Part shown: positions 24,816-36,445 of the stretch, in pieces
Layout of the letters: every line of letters begins with the position of its first letter
Numbering within the stretch: the stretch's first letter is position 1
NCBI GenBank assembly: GCA_022559845.1
Contig: CM040127.1
Location: forward strand, 28,420,708-28,484,707
DNA from: Amorphophallus konjac
Taxonomy: Eukaryota > Streptophyta > Magnoliopsida > Alismatales > Araceae
Direction of reading: 5' to 3'
DNA: 64,000 bases
The notes under the pieces: model-generated
Told to the model about the DNA's origin: nothing
What the model saw: only the letters and a program-made list of their open reading frames with translations
Databases searched by the model: none
Program-made: the position numbers and the translations under genes

Positions 24816-24968
24816 ATTTTTTCCTCATTTTTTTCACTTTCTTTCTTTCCCTTTCTTTTTTTTCATGTTCACATAGCTGGGGTTTCAATATTTTACATTG
24901 AGCTTATTTATGCTCCTCAGCGAGTGACATGACTTCATCTTTTCGGTGTTGGACAGATCTTTGCTTAT

Positions 24969-25052
24969 TTATGAACCAAGAAGCATAATCTCACAAATTC
25001 TTCACTGATTTACCATGACATTAGCAGGTAAAGGATGCTTCTTGGTTCATAA
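24969..25052. repeat. Perfect 18-bp inverted repeat with 48-base loop
   Basis: TTATGAACCAAGAAGCAT (24969-24986) is the exact reverse complement of 25035-25052. No gene is seen in the surrounding 1.4 kb (25053-26500), which is A/T-rich. Confidence 0.75.
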
Positions 25053-26526
25053 GGCCTTATAGATGGAATAAACACTTCATTGTAGAATGTGATAATGTCT
25101 ACATGGTCCTGGCTTGTTCTCTGATTGCAAAGGCTATCAGAATCAGATGTTAACAAAAAACAACTTTAAGAAAAATAACTAAATTAAAAGAAAAAAGAAT
25201 ACCTCACTGTAGGTTGTTGATGGTCAATCAACAAATAAAAACAAGACATTGTACCATTTCCATGACAAGGTTTTGATATCAAAAGTATAAAAATTAAAAT
25301 GTTGTGTTTCATGTTCCGAAAATTGTTAACTACAAACAGATTCAACAACAAAGTTATCATATACTAATCAAGAATAAAGGATTACAACGGGCATCAGATA
25401 CTAATCCAGAATAAAGGATTACTAAGGACATAGGAATTCTGGAACATAAGGGCATGCTAAATTCAATCAGATTTATGGGGACATTATAGAAAGAAGAAAA
25501 TTACACCTTATAAGGTCATGGCGGTTGATATCGTTCAGTACTCCTACTTAGTTGATGATGCCCATTTCCTCTACCATTTAGAGCTGAAGCTCCTCGGTGT
25601 CGGGATGGTCTCAGAAAAGCACCACTTCCTAGAAGGCCATCATGCTCTGGATTTTACCATGGTCGATGGGCTGATTCACATAATGGCTTCCAGATTATGT
25701 GGAACTAGAAAAAAATTCAAGTATGTACAATATAGTAGATGTGTCACTAAAAAGCATGGAACCAAAAAACAGCTGAACCAGTTGAATCGGGTTGGAATTG
25801 CTCCAATTCTAATATAGGGAGTAAATAGAAAGAACTGGTCAGTTTTTGACCAAAACTTCGTTTGGAGCTAGACCCATCCGGGACACATCCTGTTCCAAGG
25901 TACCGTTTTCATTTTAATCCATATATAAGAATATGGAATTGCTCCAATTCCTCCTATCATAATAATAAATATTTTCTAATGTCATACGTTTGATCATAGG
26001 TTCTATTATTTTAATCCATATACATGCATATGACCATGGCTGTTAAACAGAGATGCTTATGTACAATTCTTTAAATATTTAATATATTATAATATAATAT
26101 ACTAATATGTTGTACAGCATATATTAATACATTAAAAAAAATTAATACGTCTCAGTGTACTAAATGATATTATAGATCTGTATATATTCATTTTTATAAA
26201 TGAATAATGTAATATGATATTCTATTAAATACATATATTTTATGCTGATCATGTTTTTATTATTAGCCAAAACAAACAAATTTACTTGTACCTGCAATTA
26301 ATTGACCAGCGCCCCAAATTTGCCAATGTACTCAATGCAGCAGTCCGAACAGTTGCATTTTCAAGTATTACACGATTATAAATGTACCTTATGTATTTAC
26401 TGGGATCTGATGTCGTTGGTCCTTTGGTACAAAATCATTGCCGATGAGATGGCAATCAATCCACAAGGATAAGGGGGCTGGACCAAGATGGGGCAACAAA
26501 GATGGTGATGGGACAAAATCACTGAC

Positions 26527-26824
26527 CTGTCTCAGGTTTTGTGATAACCGAACAAGTGAGATCATTCCAGCATCATTGATATCAAAGCATTTTTTGACAT
26601 CAAGCTTAGCAATCTCTGTTTCCACCCCAAAGCAATGGCCTGATAATCCCACAGATGATACTCGGGGGCAACGTCGGATTTCTAGTGTGTTAAGCTTTAA
26701 GCATTTTGACAAAGACTTCAATGAAATGTCTGTGATATCCGTGCAGTATGATAAATTGATCATCTGCAAGCTAGGGCAACCCTGGGCTATTGCTGCAACA
26801 CCATTATCAGTTATTCCAACTGAT
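26527..26824 (-). pseudogene. F-box/LRR (FBL3-like) exon fragment
   Basis: Bounded by a splice acceptor (..TTTCAG, 26825-26830) and a donor (GTCAGT, 26521-26526). It encodes tandem Leu-rich repeats of the cysteine-containing type found in plant F-box/LRR-repeat protein 3 (SVGITDNGVAAIAQGCP, then ITDISLKSLSKCLKLNTLEI, then IAKLDVKKCFDINDAGM). These proteins give substrate choice to SCF ubiquitin ligases. The codon split across the boundary joins correctly with the exon at 27754-27883. Near 26610-26640 the reading is disturbed by a 1-base and a 2-base insertion that restore frame. F-box and remaining repeats are absent, so this is a gene fragment. Confidence 0.78.
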
Positions 26825-26877
26825 CTGAAACAGTAGAAAAAGAGAATACCCGTTAGAACAAGTAAGCATATTAGAAC

Positions 26878-27395
26878 TATTGAATCCACAAAACCGCGGT
26901 GTTGAGATACAAAGTCCCAGGGTCATAAGCACATGAACCACAACTCAAATAACCAATACGGGACTATTGCCCGCCCAAATTCCAACACTCCCCCTCACGG
27001 CCAAGATGGGCCGTGGACAATAATTGGGTGGAGTAACAAGATAATAAATATCTATAGTTGGGCCAAGACCATGCTCTGATACCATGTTGAATCCACAAAA
27101 TCGCGATGTTGAGATACAAAGGTCCAGGGTCATAAGCACATGAACCACAACTAAAATAACAAATACTGGACTATTACCCGCCCAAATTCCAACACTCCCC
27201 CTCACGACCAACATGGGCCGTGGACAATAATTGGGTGGAGGTGGCAATAAGAAGAGTTGGGTCATCTAACCTGGCTCTGATACCATATTGAATCCACAAA
27301 ACTGCGGTGTTGAGATACAAAGGCCCATGGTCATAAGCACATGAACCACAACTCAAATAACCAATACGGGACTATTGCCCGCCCAAATTCCAACA
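26878..27395 (-). mobile_element. TRIM retrotransposon with three LTRs
   Basis: Three 110-bp LTRs (26878-26987, 27085-27194, 27286-27395) alternate with two short interiors (26988-27084, 97 bp; 27195-27285, 91 bp). Read on the minus strand each LTR starts TGTTGGAATTTGGG. Each interior has a TGGTATCAGAGC primer site abutting the upstream LTR (27073-27084 and 27274-27285) and a GAGGGGGAG polypurine tract abutting the downstream LTR. The target duplication AGAAC is perfect (26873-26877 and 27396-27400). No coding capacity. It sits in the intron between the two F-box/LRR exon fragments. Confidence 0.92.
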
Positions 27396-27753
27396 AGAAC
27401 AAATGAAGTATAAAAGATAGAGCATACTATTGATCAATTATGGTGGTTCATGCCAACTGAAATGACCACAGGAATCTTTGATTCCAATCATAGCATGCTT
27501 TTTAATAAACCTTGTAGAAAATTAACAATTTATGTGAGCAAAAAAAAAAATCTGATGTTCAAGCTATTTCAAATAAGAGATGAGAACAAAAGTTCTTGGC
27601 AGCTGCCTCATATGTAGCTTAAATATTTGCAATCTTATATGCATCATGACTATTGGATTTCAAGCATGGTAGGGCTTAATGTTGACACAGCCTTTTTAAT
27701 TTAGTGCCATGGAAATCACACAACTAAATCTCCCACTTGCAGCAAAAATTAAC

Positions 27754-27883
27754 CTATACAAATCAATCTCCTGGATATCCCAGCAATGTCTTCCAATGTG
27801 AATCAAGCCTTCAACATTTATGTTCAAGCATATGCCAATTTTTAAAATTGAAAGCCTGGAACATCTTGAGATGGCCTTCAGTC
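27754..27883 (-). pseudogene. F-box/LRR (FBL3-like) upstream exon fragment
   Basis: Preceded on the minus strand by an acceptor (..AATGCAG) and ended by TATAG|GTTAAT. Encodes LKAISRCSRLSILKIG, CLNINVEGLIHIG, then IQEIDLYR, matching the LRR segment directly before the one at 26824. Ends with two bases of a codon completed by the first base of that next exon. The genuine exon order and phase show it derives from genomic DNA, not a spliced transcript. Confidence 0.75.
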
Positions 27884-28199
27884 CTGCATTATATCTTAAA
27901 CGTCTCTTAAATAAACTCAAATAAACAGGTTACTAATATGAGAGCTTGCTCACATACAGATATACCTGGTTTGAGGTATTCTACAAATAGTAAACAATAT
28001 AGATTGTATAACATATAGGACATACAGGAAAATATACTTTGTTTGTTTATCTTCTTGAATATGTTTTCAAGGTCTATATCTGCAACAGTTTTGACAGCAG
28101 TTTTGAGAACAGTTTTAAAGCTTCCCTGATCAATAAAAGAAGTTACCAAAGGGTCACTTAGAATTAAAAATCTCGGGTCTAACCACATTAAGTATTCAC

Positions 28200-28274
28200 C
28201 TGAAAGAACTTTTCATCGGTTAAAACATTGATGCATGCTGCTCCACCTGCCTCATGTGCATTAGCTAAACGAAC
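28200..28274 (-). pseudogene. Indole-3-glycerol-phosphate synthase exon fragment
   Basis: A 75-bp, 25-codon exon with an acceptor (..TGTAACAG) and donor (CAG|GTGAAT) encodes a segment with GGAACINVLTDEKFFQ, matching the (beta/alpha)8-barrel region around the catalytic VLTDEKFFQG motif of plant IGPS (tryptophan synthesis, plastid). After an intron-like gap the minus strand shows CAG|GGAAGCTTT (about 28132), restoring the expected GSF, but the following residues diverge. No other IGPS exons are recognised. A fragment, not a functional gene. Confidence 0.65.
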
Positions 28275-29759
28275 CTGTTACAAAGCCCACTTAACATGAG
28301 AAAAAGGAATTGTATGATTGAAGGGAGAACTACCACATGGAAATGGACCTGAAAGAACAATAAAAAGTTGACCTTAGATTTAACAAGAATAAAGAAATTC
28401 TCAAGTATGATACAAAGATAGCAAAGTAGTTTCACAGTTATTCATCATCTGAAGGTTCTCCATTTTAGAGATCATTTATGACATTATGGAACACATTCCA
28501 CTTCATTTCCACATTAAACATCAAGCTATCATCGAAGCACGATTTTTTTAGGCAATATATTCGACAGAGAAAAGAAGCAAAAAGAGCACCCTGTGATTTT
28601 AAAAAAATGCAGATCAAGTTCACCCCAAGAATGTAAACATGCCAAAAATAATACTTCAAAATCTTGGACATGTGCCACTAATTTTATTCTATTAATCATC
28701 ATTAAATTAGTCATACCATGTTGAAACTCTTGAAACAATTCTCTCTGACTTAATCAGTGAATAGCCTGAGCGTGACTTCATCATTTACACCTGGACCCAT
28801 TTCTTAGACATACTTGTAAACCATAACGATGCCTATAATAAGTTCTCAGTAGGAATCACCATTACCAAAATAAACCTGTCCAATTCAATATCAACATTAA
28901 CAAGAGAGAAAATTTTCTTAAATGCTATCAAGGAAAAAAATGTAAAACATCCAAAACTTATAATCCATACCTCAAAATTCCCCAAGTGTACAGTCAACAA
29001 CATTATATTATCCCATATTTGCAGAGCTTTTAATACGGAAACTTAATGCACCCAAACAGATCAATAGATGACCATTAACAGCCGGAATGCCAATAAAATG
29101 GGAGAAGCCAAGAGATTGAGTTGGCTTTATTTTTGGCAAATGGAATCACAAGAAAGAACAGGAAAGGAGTCAAGAAAATTTTGAATGAACAGAAATAAGT
29201 TGTTTTGACGGTTGAAAATATTGAGGAAGTTCTAGGAGGATACAGATTTAGTCTAGAAGCTGCAAACACATGAACCTCACAAGGTAATGCAGTCGGTTAT
29301 AATTGGTGTCCAACGTGACAGATGGTGAAGAATCTACCATGAAGATGAGGTAACCTTGTATCCATATTAGAACAAATTTTCTGTGTGACAAAATTGTCGG
29401 ATGAATGCTACATTCACAATCCTATCTGGTGCCCCATCCAATTGGAAGACAGCTCTTTTGCTTTCGCATATTTTAATTCAGTTACTTTGAAGAGAGGATA
29501 TTAGACCTTGGAAGTTATTTGTTCAGTCCTTTGGCTTCCAACCAGAGGCTGTCCGAAATCAGATACATCTACTACAACACGACATTTTTCATGTTGGAAG
29601 TGAACAACAAAGTTAGCTTCCGGACAAACATTATTATCAAAAGTGCTCTCAAACCTAATTTGAATATCATGTTACATGGATCAGATTTCTCCCCCTTAAT
29701 TAATAAAGGTAAGCAATCAATTAACCAGAAAAGCACATAGCATAGCTTTCTCCCCTCAC

Positions 29760-29985
29760 CTCTACTCCGAGGATCACCGCCCCTTCTGCCAGGAAGAGCG
29801 TCATGTGGCTGGTGAGGTTGAAGTGCCTGATGAGCCAAACCCCGGGCCTCCACGTTGAGCTGCCCGCCGCCCTCCTTCCCCAGCGCCGTGATCACCGCCA
29901 AGGCGCGCTCGAACGCCCCTGTGTTCAGCACCACCCCGTTGCCGACACCGTTGAACTCCGTCAGGTTAAACACACGCACGCGAAG
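29760..29985 (-). pseudogene. GH28 polygalacturonase-like exon fragment (frameshifted)
   Basis: The minus strand encodes RVFNLTEFNGVGNGVVLNTG, then AFERALAVITALGKEGGGQL, the typical amino-terminal beta-helix entry of plant polygalacturonase-like GH28 proteins. After a frame change near 29840 the next frame reads WLIRHFNLTSHMTLFLAEGA, then VILGVE, ending at a donor (GTAGAG|GTGAGG, exon end 29760). The catalytic part is absent. Cell-wall pectin hydrolysis is the family role; this copy is dead. Confidence 0.72.
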
Positions 29986-30419
29986 TAGCGGGGCCACCGC
30001 TCAGGTGCCCCCCCCACTGGAAGACCCCGATCCCCTCCAAGAAGCTGCCCCGCCCATCCCCGGAGAGCACCGCACCACCGCCCCTTCTCATTACGAACCG
30101 CCTTCTCTAACCATTGAGCACCACCCACCTCTGTTCTCTTTGCCGATGACTACCAGTCCCCCAGTCACACCGCATAGCATCACCATCGACCAACCCAGCC
30201 CCGCCTCGGACCATCCCAACCACCCCCCATCTTCCCTCACGCCGGCGAACCTCTCACTAACGGTGGCCGGAGATCCCCATTGGCACCCAGCCAACCGCTT
30301 CCATAGTTGTCGTCCAGGGAGAAGAGAAGGGAAGGGGTGAGGAGGAAGAGAAGGAGAGGGAGCACGGGTGAGATTCGGGTGAACTTGTGTGTTAAAAGGG
30401 GGGAGAAAGAAAAACATCG

Positions 30420-30738
30420 ATCCTCAAATTTCCCGCCATTGGGTAGCCCCCAATTTCTGCGTTTTTCTTTTTTTTAAATTAACATTTTCTTATATTTTAT
30501 TAAAATCGTAACAATATGTCAGGATTATTTCCACATTCATTTACGAATCGTAGGAATAGCCAAATTTTTTCGATGCTTCTCAAAAAAGTGTCAGGATAAG
30601 GTACCCATATACCTACGCTAATATGAATAGTAAGAATTTGAGCTACAGAAATTTTAAACCGTAGGAAAAATAAGATTTACCTACGTTTTCCCCAGCCGTA
30701 GGTAAAATTCATGAGTATTGATATAATTTATTATAGTG
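30420..30738. repeat. Right subterminal region of CACTA-like element
   Basis: Repeated CCTACG/CGTAGG motifs in both orientations between about 30540 and 30720, then ATAGTG at 30733-30738, the inverse of CACTAT. Confidence 0.6.
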
Positions 30739-31180
30739 AAACTTAAATCTAACCGTCACATTTTCATTCTAGAGTTAATCCAACAATCATATCTTGATCA
30801 AATTTAAAACGTATAGTTGAATGTTACTTGAGAGTTAATACAACAGTTGGATCTTCATAATATTGAGTTGGGTATCGTTTGACATTACTGACAAATTTAA
30901 GTTTACATTATTTAAATGTATAAATGTTAAATATTAGAAGAAGATTTTGTTAGGGATTTACAACTAGATATAAATTAGGACAGTCAATGAATTAGGTTGG
31001 CCGAATAGGTCGAGTTTCAAGGCACTTTTTGGCCCACAGATCCTTGATAGGGTCTAAAAGTTTGACACGATTAGGTCCATAGATTAGACTTGGGCTTTGA
31101 GTTCGACTCGCTTGTCGGCCCTACTCGTTCTATTTTATTCTGCCTTAATTATTTTTTTACTATTTTCTTTAAATAAATAA
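30739..31180. other. A/T-rich stretch with no recognised feature
   Basis: No open frames, repeats or motifs that I can support. It does not match the decayed copia expected to the right of the CACTA-like element. Confidence 0.4.
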
Positions 31181-31745
31181 AGTTAAGAAATTTAGAGATA
31201 GAATTATTTTCCGTCCCAAATTTCATCACAAATTTCGACAGAGTTTAGGATATATTAAAATTCCGTCGGAATTTTTTTATCATTTTTTAAAAAAATAATA
31301 TTAATAAATTTATAGAAGGAATATAAATTCATCCCATAATCATTCGAAAATTAAGACGGATTTTGGGATTGAAAATAATTCCATCACAAAATCCGTCACA
31401 ATTTTCGGAGGATTAGAATTATGTTGTAATTATTTTTAACATTTTTAAAAATAGTAGTGCTAATAAATTTTGAGACGGAAGAGAAATCTATCCCAAAATT
31501 TGTCATAATTTCTAACGGATTTCAATTTTGTTGTAATTTTTTTGATATTTTTTAAAAAATAAATATCGTTAATAAGTTTTGAGATAAAATTTTATTTGAT
31601 CCCAAAATCTATCAAAAATTGTGATAAATTTTAAGATGAATTTATAATCCATCTCAAATTGTGATGGATATATTAACCGTCGAAATTCCATCATTATTTG
31701 TGATGAATTTGGGGACAAAGATATTCCGTCCCAAAAATCCATCCC
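31181..31745. repeat. Imperfect ~125-bp tandem repeats with GACGGAA/TTCCGTC motifs
   Basis: About four diverged units, each with a TTGAGACGGAA-like start, TCCCAAAAT.. middle and a T-rich then A-rich (TTTTTTAAAAAAATAA) tail before AATAAATTT. Resembles the subterminal region of a different CACTA-type element; a plausible terminus lies near 31755, but no partner end is seen. Confidence 0.5.
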
Positions 31746-31769
31746 TACTTCTACATTGTTTTGTACTGA

Positions 31770-31950
31770 TACTTCTTCCTCCACGTCCTCTTCTCCCTCC
31801 TCGTCATCATCGCCGTCAGCAAGATCAACGTCTGGGGAGCCATGACCTTCACCTCCCTCTACTTCGTCTACGTCTTCTTTGTTTCCACCACCCACTTCTA
31901 TTGCAACAAGTACGGAGCCGCGGCCACCCCCCTTCCCCTCGACAGCAGCT
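31770..31950 (+). pseudogene. Possible cation/calcium exchanger (CCX) fragment
   Basis: An open stretch encodes a hydrophobic helix and a loop (FFLHVLFSLLVIIAVSKINV, then AMTFTSLYFVYVFFVSTTHF), resembling the transmembrane segment before the cytosolic loop of plant CCX proteins. The match is from memory of the family and covers only about 50 residues. There is no start codon, splice site or partner exon nearby. The adjoining 31950-32300 is open in several frames but unrecognised. Confidence 0.4.
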
Positions 31951-32299
31951 ACTTCTCCTCTCCTTCTCCGTCAACAAGTCAGTCGTGGCCACCTTGGCGA
32001 AGCACCGCCCAATGGGGACGCTCCTCCTGGCCTCCTCCATCAAGATAAAGAATGACATGCTACAGAGAACGGTGAAGAAGCTGCGGGTGGGACGACGTCT
32101 TTGCCTATTGTTGGAATGGGCCTCGAGGTCCAGGTCTGGCAGAGCCTCGTCTACAGCTTCAGTAGCAAAAGTAGAGGAGGAAGAGCCTATCGCCAGTGCC
32201 ATCAGTGACCATCCGGCCAACCCCACGCAGCACCTGTCACAACCACCCTGCTCTCGAGATTTAACCAAGAGTAAGTTGAGCGAGAGAGAGAGTTAACAA

Positions 32300-35200
32300 G
32301 GGAAAGATTAGTAATTTGACCACTCTCCTAAGATAAGGCAGCGTGAGATGTCCACGACGGTAAGGGCATGATGTGCCCATCTTGAAGAATTTAGGAGTTT
32401 AGGGATATAGTGATAATTTGAGTATTTTTCAGAGGTATATAAATATTTTTTCAAAAAATTACTTGACCAACTGTACAGCAAGTATTGCTCATCTTTTTTT
32501 TTTTGTTCCAAGCTACTTAGTTGTGCAAAGATTTATAAATCCTCCCCATGAAAGAGTTCTCAACACTTACAGTTTCTTCCACTAAACAGGTGTATTTCTT
32601 TCCTCTAAATAGGGATATTTCTGCACATTCCGCGACAATTTTGCCTTATCCAATGACTGTTCCGGCCAGACTTCGGGGTCCCAACATTAATTAAAAGAAA
32701 GAAATTATATTCAGGAGTACGCCACTGGCTGTAGGGAGAGTACTCAGATACATGGAGTGTTCGCAAATCTGTGGGACAATTTCTTCCTTCCACGTAACCA
32801 CATGGAGTGCAAAAATTAAACGTAAGACTCTCCTCATGAAAGTAATCAGAGAGTCAAAAGTTCGTTCGTTTCAAGAAAAATAAAAAAAATAAAAACGGTC
32901 AAAATTTCACTGCTCACATGCGGTGTAATGTTCAAACGGAAAGTCACCGTTCAACCCATGTGCTACGCTAGCTCTCCCCATCTATTTCTCATACGAAAAG
33001 GCCCCTGGGTCACGATCATCATCCGGACCCAGGAGTAATGCATGGGGAATTCCGGCGGAGTGCAGGCGCAGTCTCGAGCTCCCAATCTGTGACTAAACTA
33101 GCCCACAGAGAGACTGACCGTGCATGCATGAAACCGCCAGCCGCTACTAGTATTCTCCCAGCTGGTCGGGTGAGAGACATCCTCCGATCCAGTCCTCCTT
33201 ACCTTGCAATCAGCACCATCGTCACATCACGCAGTAAAGGCCCAATGCATAGATCTTCTGACTTCAGAGACCGACGGAGAATATATATTATTTATTTATT
33301 CATATTGTGTTGCGTGCATCTCCATTTGTACTAGCTGAGAAGAAAACATTTTTAAATGCGGACAAAACGTGAATAAGTAATCGTCTGCCTCTGTTTTGAG
33401 TACATTGGTTTACACCTCCGGTACGTAGGTTAAGTTGGATCGAGCAATTAATCAAGTTTTCAAGGTCACAGGTGATTAAATTAAGCTTTCACCCCGATCC
33501 ATCATGGGCCGACTCCAATTGCCGCCCAGCCGAAGGTTGCCCATTAATTCTATCGTTCGCTGGGGATATATGGATGGGAGTCACGTCCATCTGCATAATC
33601 TGTACGATAGAGTGCACGTCCTGTACTAACAATGCCAAAACTTGGACGATGGAGTTTCTGAAAGCAGGCGATGGGCTTTTGGAACGAGAAGATAGATGGA
33701 ACAAAATTAAACTAGTTGATATTTTTTGGCGTTTTATGAAATTGTATGAAACAACTTGGATGGAGCAAGGACAGTAGCTCCTGAATTTAGATGGAAGAGA
33801 TGGATTATGATTTTTAAAATCTTATGTACTTAGATAGCAGAGTTGGATGATAATTTTTAGATTTTTGAACTTGGGTGATAGACTTAGATAATGACTTTTG
33901 AGTTGGAAGATGGAGATGACATTTTAGACGATGACTTGAGAGATTGGACGAAGGGTTTGACGGCTGAGCTTCTCTTTTGATGGCTCTATTATCTATCACT
34001 GGGTCTTTCCTTTTTCCTAGGATGCTTTGTCATTAGTTAATTAATGAGGTGTTAGATAATGTAAAGTCTTTAAAAGGGGTGATTTTATGTATTATTATAT
34101 AAATTCTATGGAGGATAAAAAGTGTCTCATTCGTCTCGTACTATGTTTTTAAGATTTATTTGACGGAGAAGAACAGACTACCACTATGAGAAAATCTACG
34201 AGCACTAGAGAGAGCGTCAGAAGAAACTCTGGGAGTGATCTCAGAGGACAATCCTCTGATACTTAAGTCAGAGATGTACGAAGGAACAGAGAGATGGTGA
34301 GAATAAGAGGGAGAGTCTAGAGTTTGCTGAGTGGAGACGATGCAGCGCATTGTGGAGGGTACTCGGAGATGTGGAGAATGTTGGGAGAGTAGGCGAGTGT
34401 TCGAAGATAGGGCTACAGCGGGATGAACTAGGTGGAGAGCCCTCAAACTTCTCTCTCTGTGTCGCTTGTCTTCTCTGACATGAGGATGCAGTCGGTATGT
34501 GTTTCCCTATGTATCTCTCTGTCCCCTTTCCCTAGAGGTCTATCTGGGGGCCTATTTATATCGGTTGTTGAGGCAGCGTCCCTTCCCTTACTTAGTGATG
34601 GCATGGTCAGTGGAGTGGTGTTCTACTCGATCGTAAGTAACTCCTGTAATATGTAATGGCGACTTTAATGTTCGTCCATTGACGAGTCTTACGGCGTTCG
34701 AAATGTACGAACGCGGAGATCTCACCCGTGAGTCGGCCAAGTCACGGATGGGTTTCAAGTTTCAACTGGGCCACAATTTGAGGCTACCGGTCAGTTGAAG
34801 AGGGTCACTATGGGCCGGACTATTTTGAGTCGCAATGGGTCTGATGTTACTGGGTCGTGCTGGACCTGACATATTTTTCCCTCCTCGAACCCCATGGAGG
34901 TCAGGAATGAACCATATGATCTTCTTGAATGAAATTTCCTTATGTTTAGCATTTGCTCCCAGTCCTCTACTCGCTGCAACGCTCTTCTTTAGTGAAAGAG
35001 TGTTGCATCCCTTGTTCCATTTGCGGCTTTTAACTTGAGGTTGCATCATCTTACCACCTCCCCCCCTTTTGGGGGCCGGGAGGTTTTGATTTCGATTTTG
35101 AGTTTTCTCTCACTATTAAAAAAGGGTACTTAGTCAAAGAAAATGGTGGATTTTTGCATATATATATATATATATATATACATCCCTCTTAATTTATTAG

Positions 35201-35486
35201 CTATGAAAAATTATCCTGTATTTACATTAATTTACTTGTGCACTTTTGTTAGATTAATATGTTGTCACGTCAATTGCTAGATTTATATTTACTTGCGTAC
35301 TCTCGTTAATCGAATATGCTGCCATGGAAAACCTGGCATAACCGTATGTCGTGATGGGTTAAGGTGCCATGACGGTCGGTTACGGATCTTGGGGTAGAGT
35401 CACCCGTGACAATATATTTATTTAACAAGAGTATATAAATAAATATAAATATAAAATAATTTTTAAGTAAATAATATTTTAAGAGG

Positions 35487-35530
<44 letters not shown>

Positions 35531-36210
35531 ATACATTATTTATTGATCGAGATTCTAAATAGGCAACCGAGAGAACAAAGACAATCATCCGAGTACGACG
35601 GACAAGCGTTGAGCAATTCAGTCGACCTTGTCTCTCGTGTTACTTGCGGTTTTGATTGGCTCTACAGTCAGAGTTGGTCGGCTATTATAAAATGTCTTAA
35701 ACCGGCGTAGGGACGGCGGCCTTGTGGAAAGAGCGCCGGAGCTGGTTTTTCTTTTTTTTTCAATTTTCAAGATCAGTAAGATCTGAGCGCCGGAGCTTCC
35801 CGACTTCCATGCATGAACGGCATTTTAAACGCACGAGTACGTCCTCTGCCCGCCACTGTTTACACTTTCCCGACCACCTCGGTCTTTCAGGGCCGTTTTC
35901 AAAGATGTACCATTTACAGAATTGAGGGAAATAATTACAGAATAGGGGAAATGAGTTTGATTTATATTTTTTAAAAAATATTAAGAAAAGCTTTTCTTCT
36001 TTTTATATTTAAAATTTTTGCTTACCCATGTACCGTTGTTGTGGACGATTCACAAGAGGTGGCCATTTCCTTTGCTACAGTATGTTAATTTGGTGAAACA
36101 TTTGAATAAAAATTAATTTTAAGTTAAAGTTATCAGATAAAAATGATCATATTTAATTTTTCGACTCTTAAATAAGTCAGACATGCCGTCTTACAGCCCC
36201 CAGCTGTTGC
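32300..36210. other. Intergenic region upstream of FAD2-like copy 1
   Basis: No gene recognised. Contains low-complexity GATGGA-type imperfect repeats (33780-33960), TA microsatellites at about 35158-35180 and 35489-35529, and at 35031-35053 a 23-base sequence (TAACTTGAGGTTGCATCATC plus TTA) that recurs exactly downstream of both FAD2 copies. The true upstream promoter of the copy 1 gene should lie in its right-hand end. Confidence 0.5.
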
Positions 36211-36236
36211 CGCAATCTAAGAGTTGCCCAAGTGCC

Positions 36237-36244
36237 TATAAATA
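36237..36244 (+). promoter_or_regulatory. TATA box of FAD2-like copy 1
   Basis: TATAAATA about 200 bases upstream of the start codon, followed by a leader with a GA run (about 36398-36416). It is the first TATA upstream of the gene and is conserved at 43787-43794 in copy 2. Confidence 0.65.
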
Positions 36245-36445
36245 CGCGGACGCAGAGGAGAAGCCAGACCACACAACTCAATAGCAACTCAGCAGATCAT
36301 ATCAGACACTGCACAATACTGCACCGCAGTGAGAAGAAAGAGGTTGGGAGAGAGGGAGGTGGCTGCACGATATTACAGTTGAGTGAGAATAAACAGTTTG
36401 AGAGAGAGAGAGAGAGTAAGTCAGCAGTGAGTTGCAGCGTTAGCG

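Larger units (their letters stand above)
21760..30738. mobile_element. CACTA-like transposon (candidate, about 9 kb) with captured gene fragments
   Basis: The left end CACTATGACAGA.. (21760) and the inverted right end ..TTATTATAGTG (30738) share the pattern CACTAT, then about 15 bases, then TTTTACCT, then AACGTAGGTA. Both ends carry subterminal GTAGGTA/TACCTACG repeats (21780-22130 and 30450-30720). I see no transposase, so it would be non-autonomous. The 3-bp flanks (CGA left, AAA right) do not match, and the copia sequence on the left is not resumed on the right. The two ends may therefore belong to different copies, or a flank was lost. The interior holds fragments of three cellular genes and a TRIM. 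Confidence 0.55.

Noticed and set aside
25518..25817. 99-codon plus-strand frame starting MAVDIVQYSYLVDD
   Set aside because: Reads like a protein for about 60 codons but I recognise no family, and there are no splice sites or neighbours supporting it.
31661..32296. 211-codon plus-strand frame as a gene
   Set aside because: Its C/T-rich low-complexity start conflicts with the better CCX-like frame, and there is no conserved domain.
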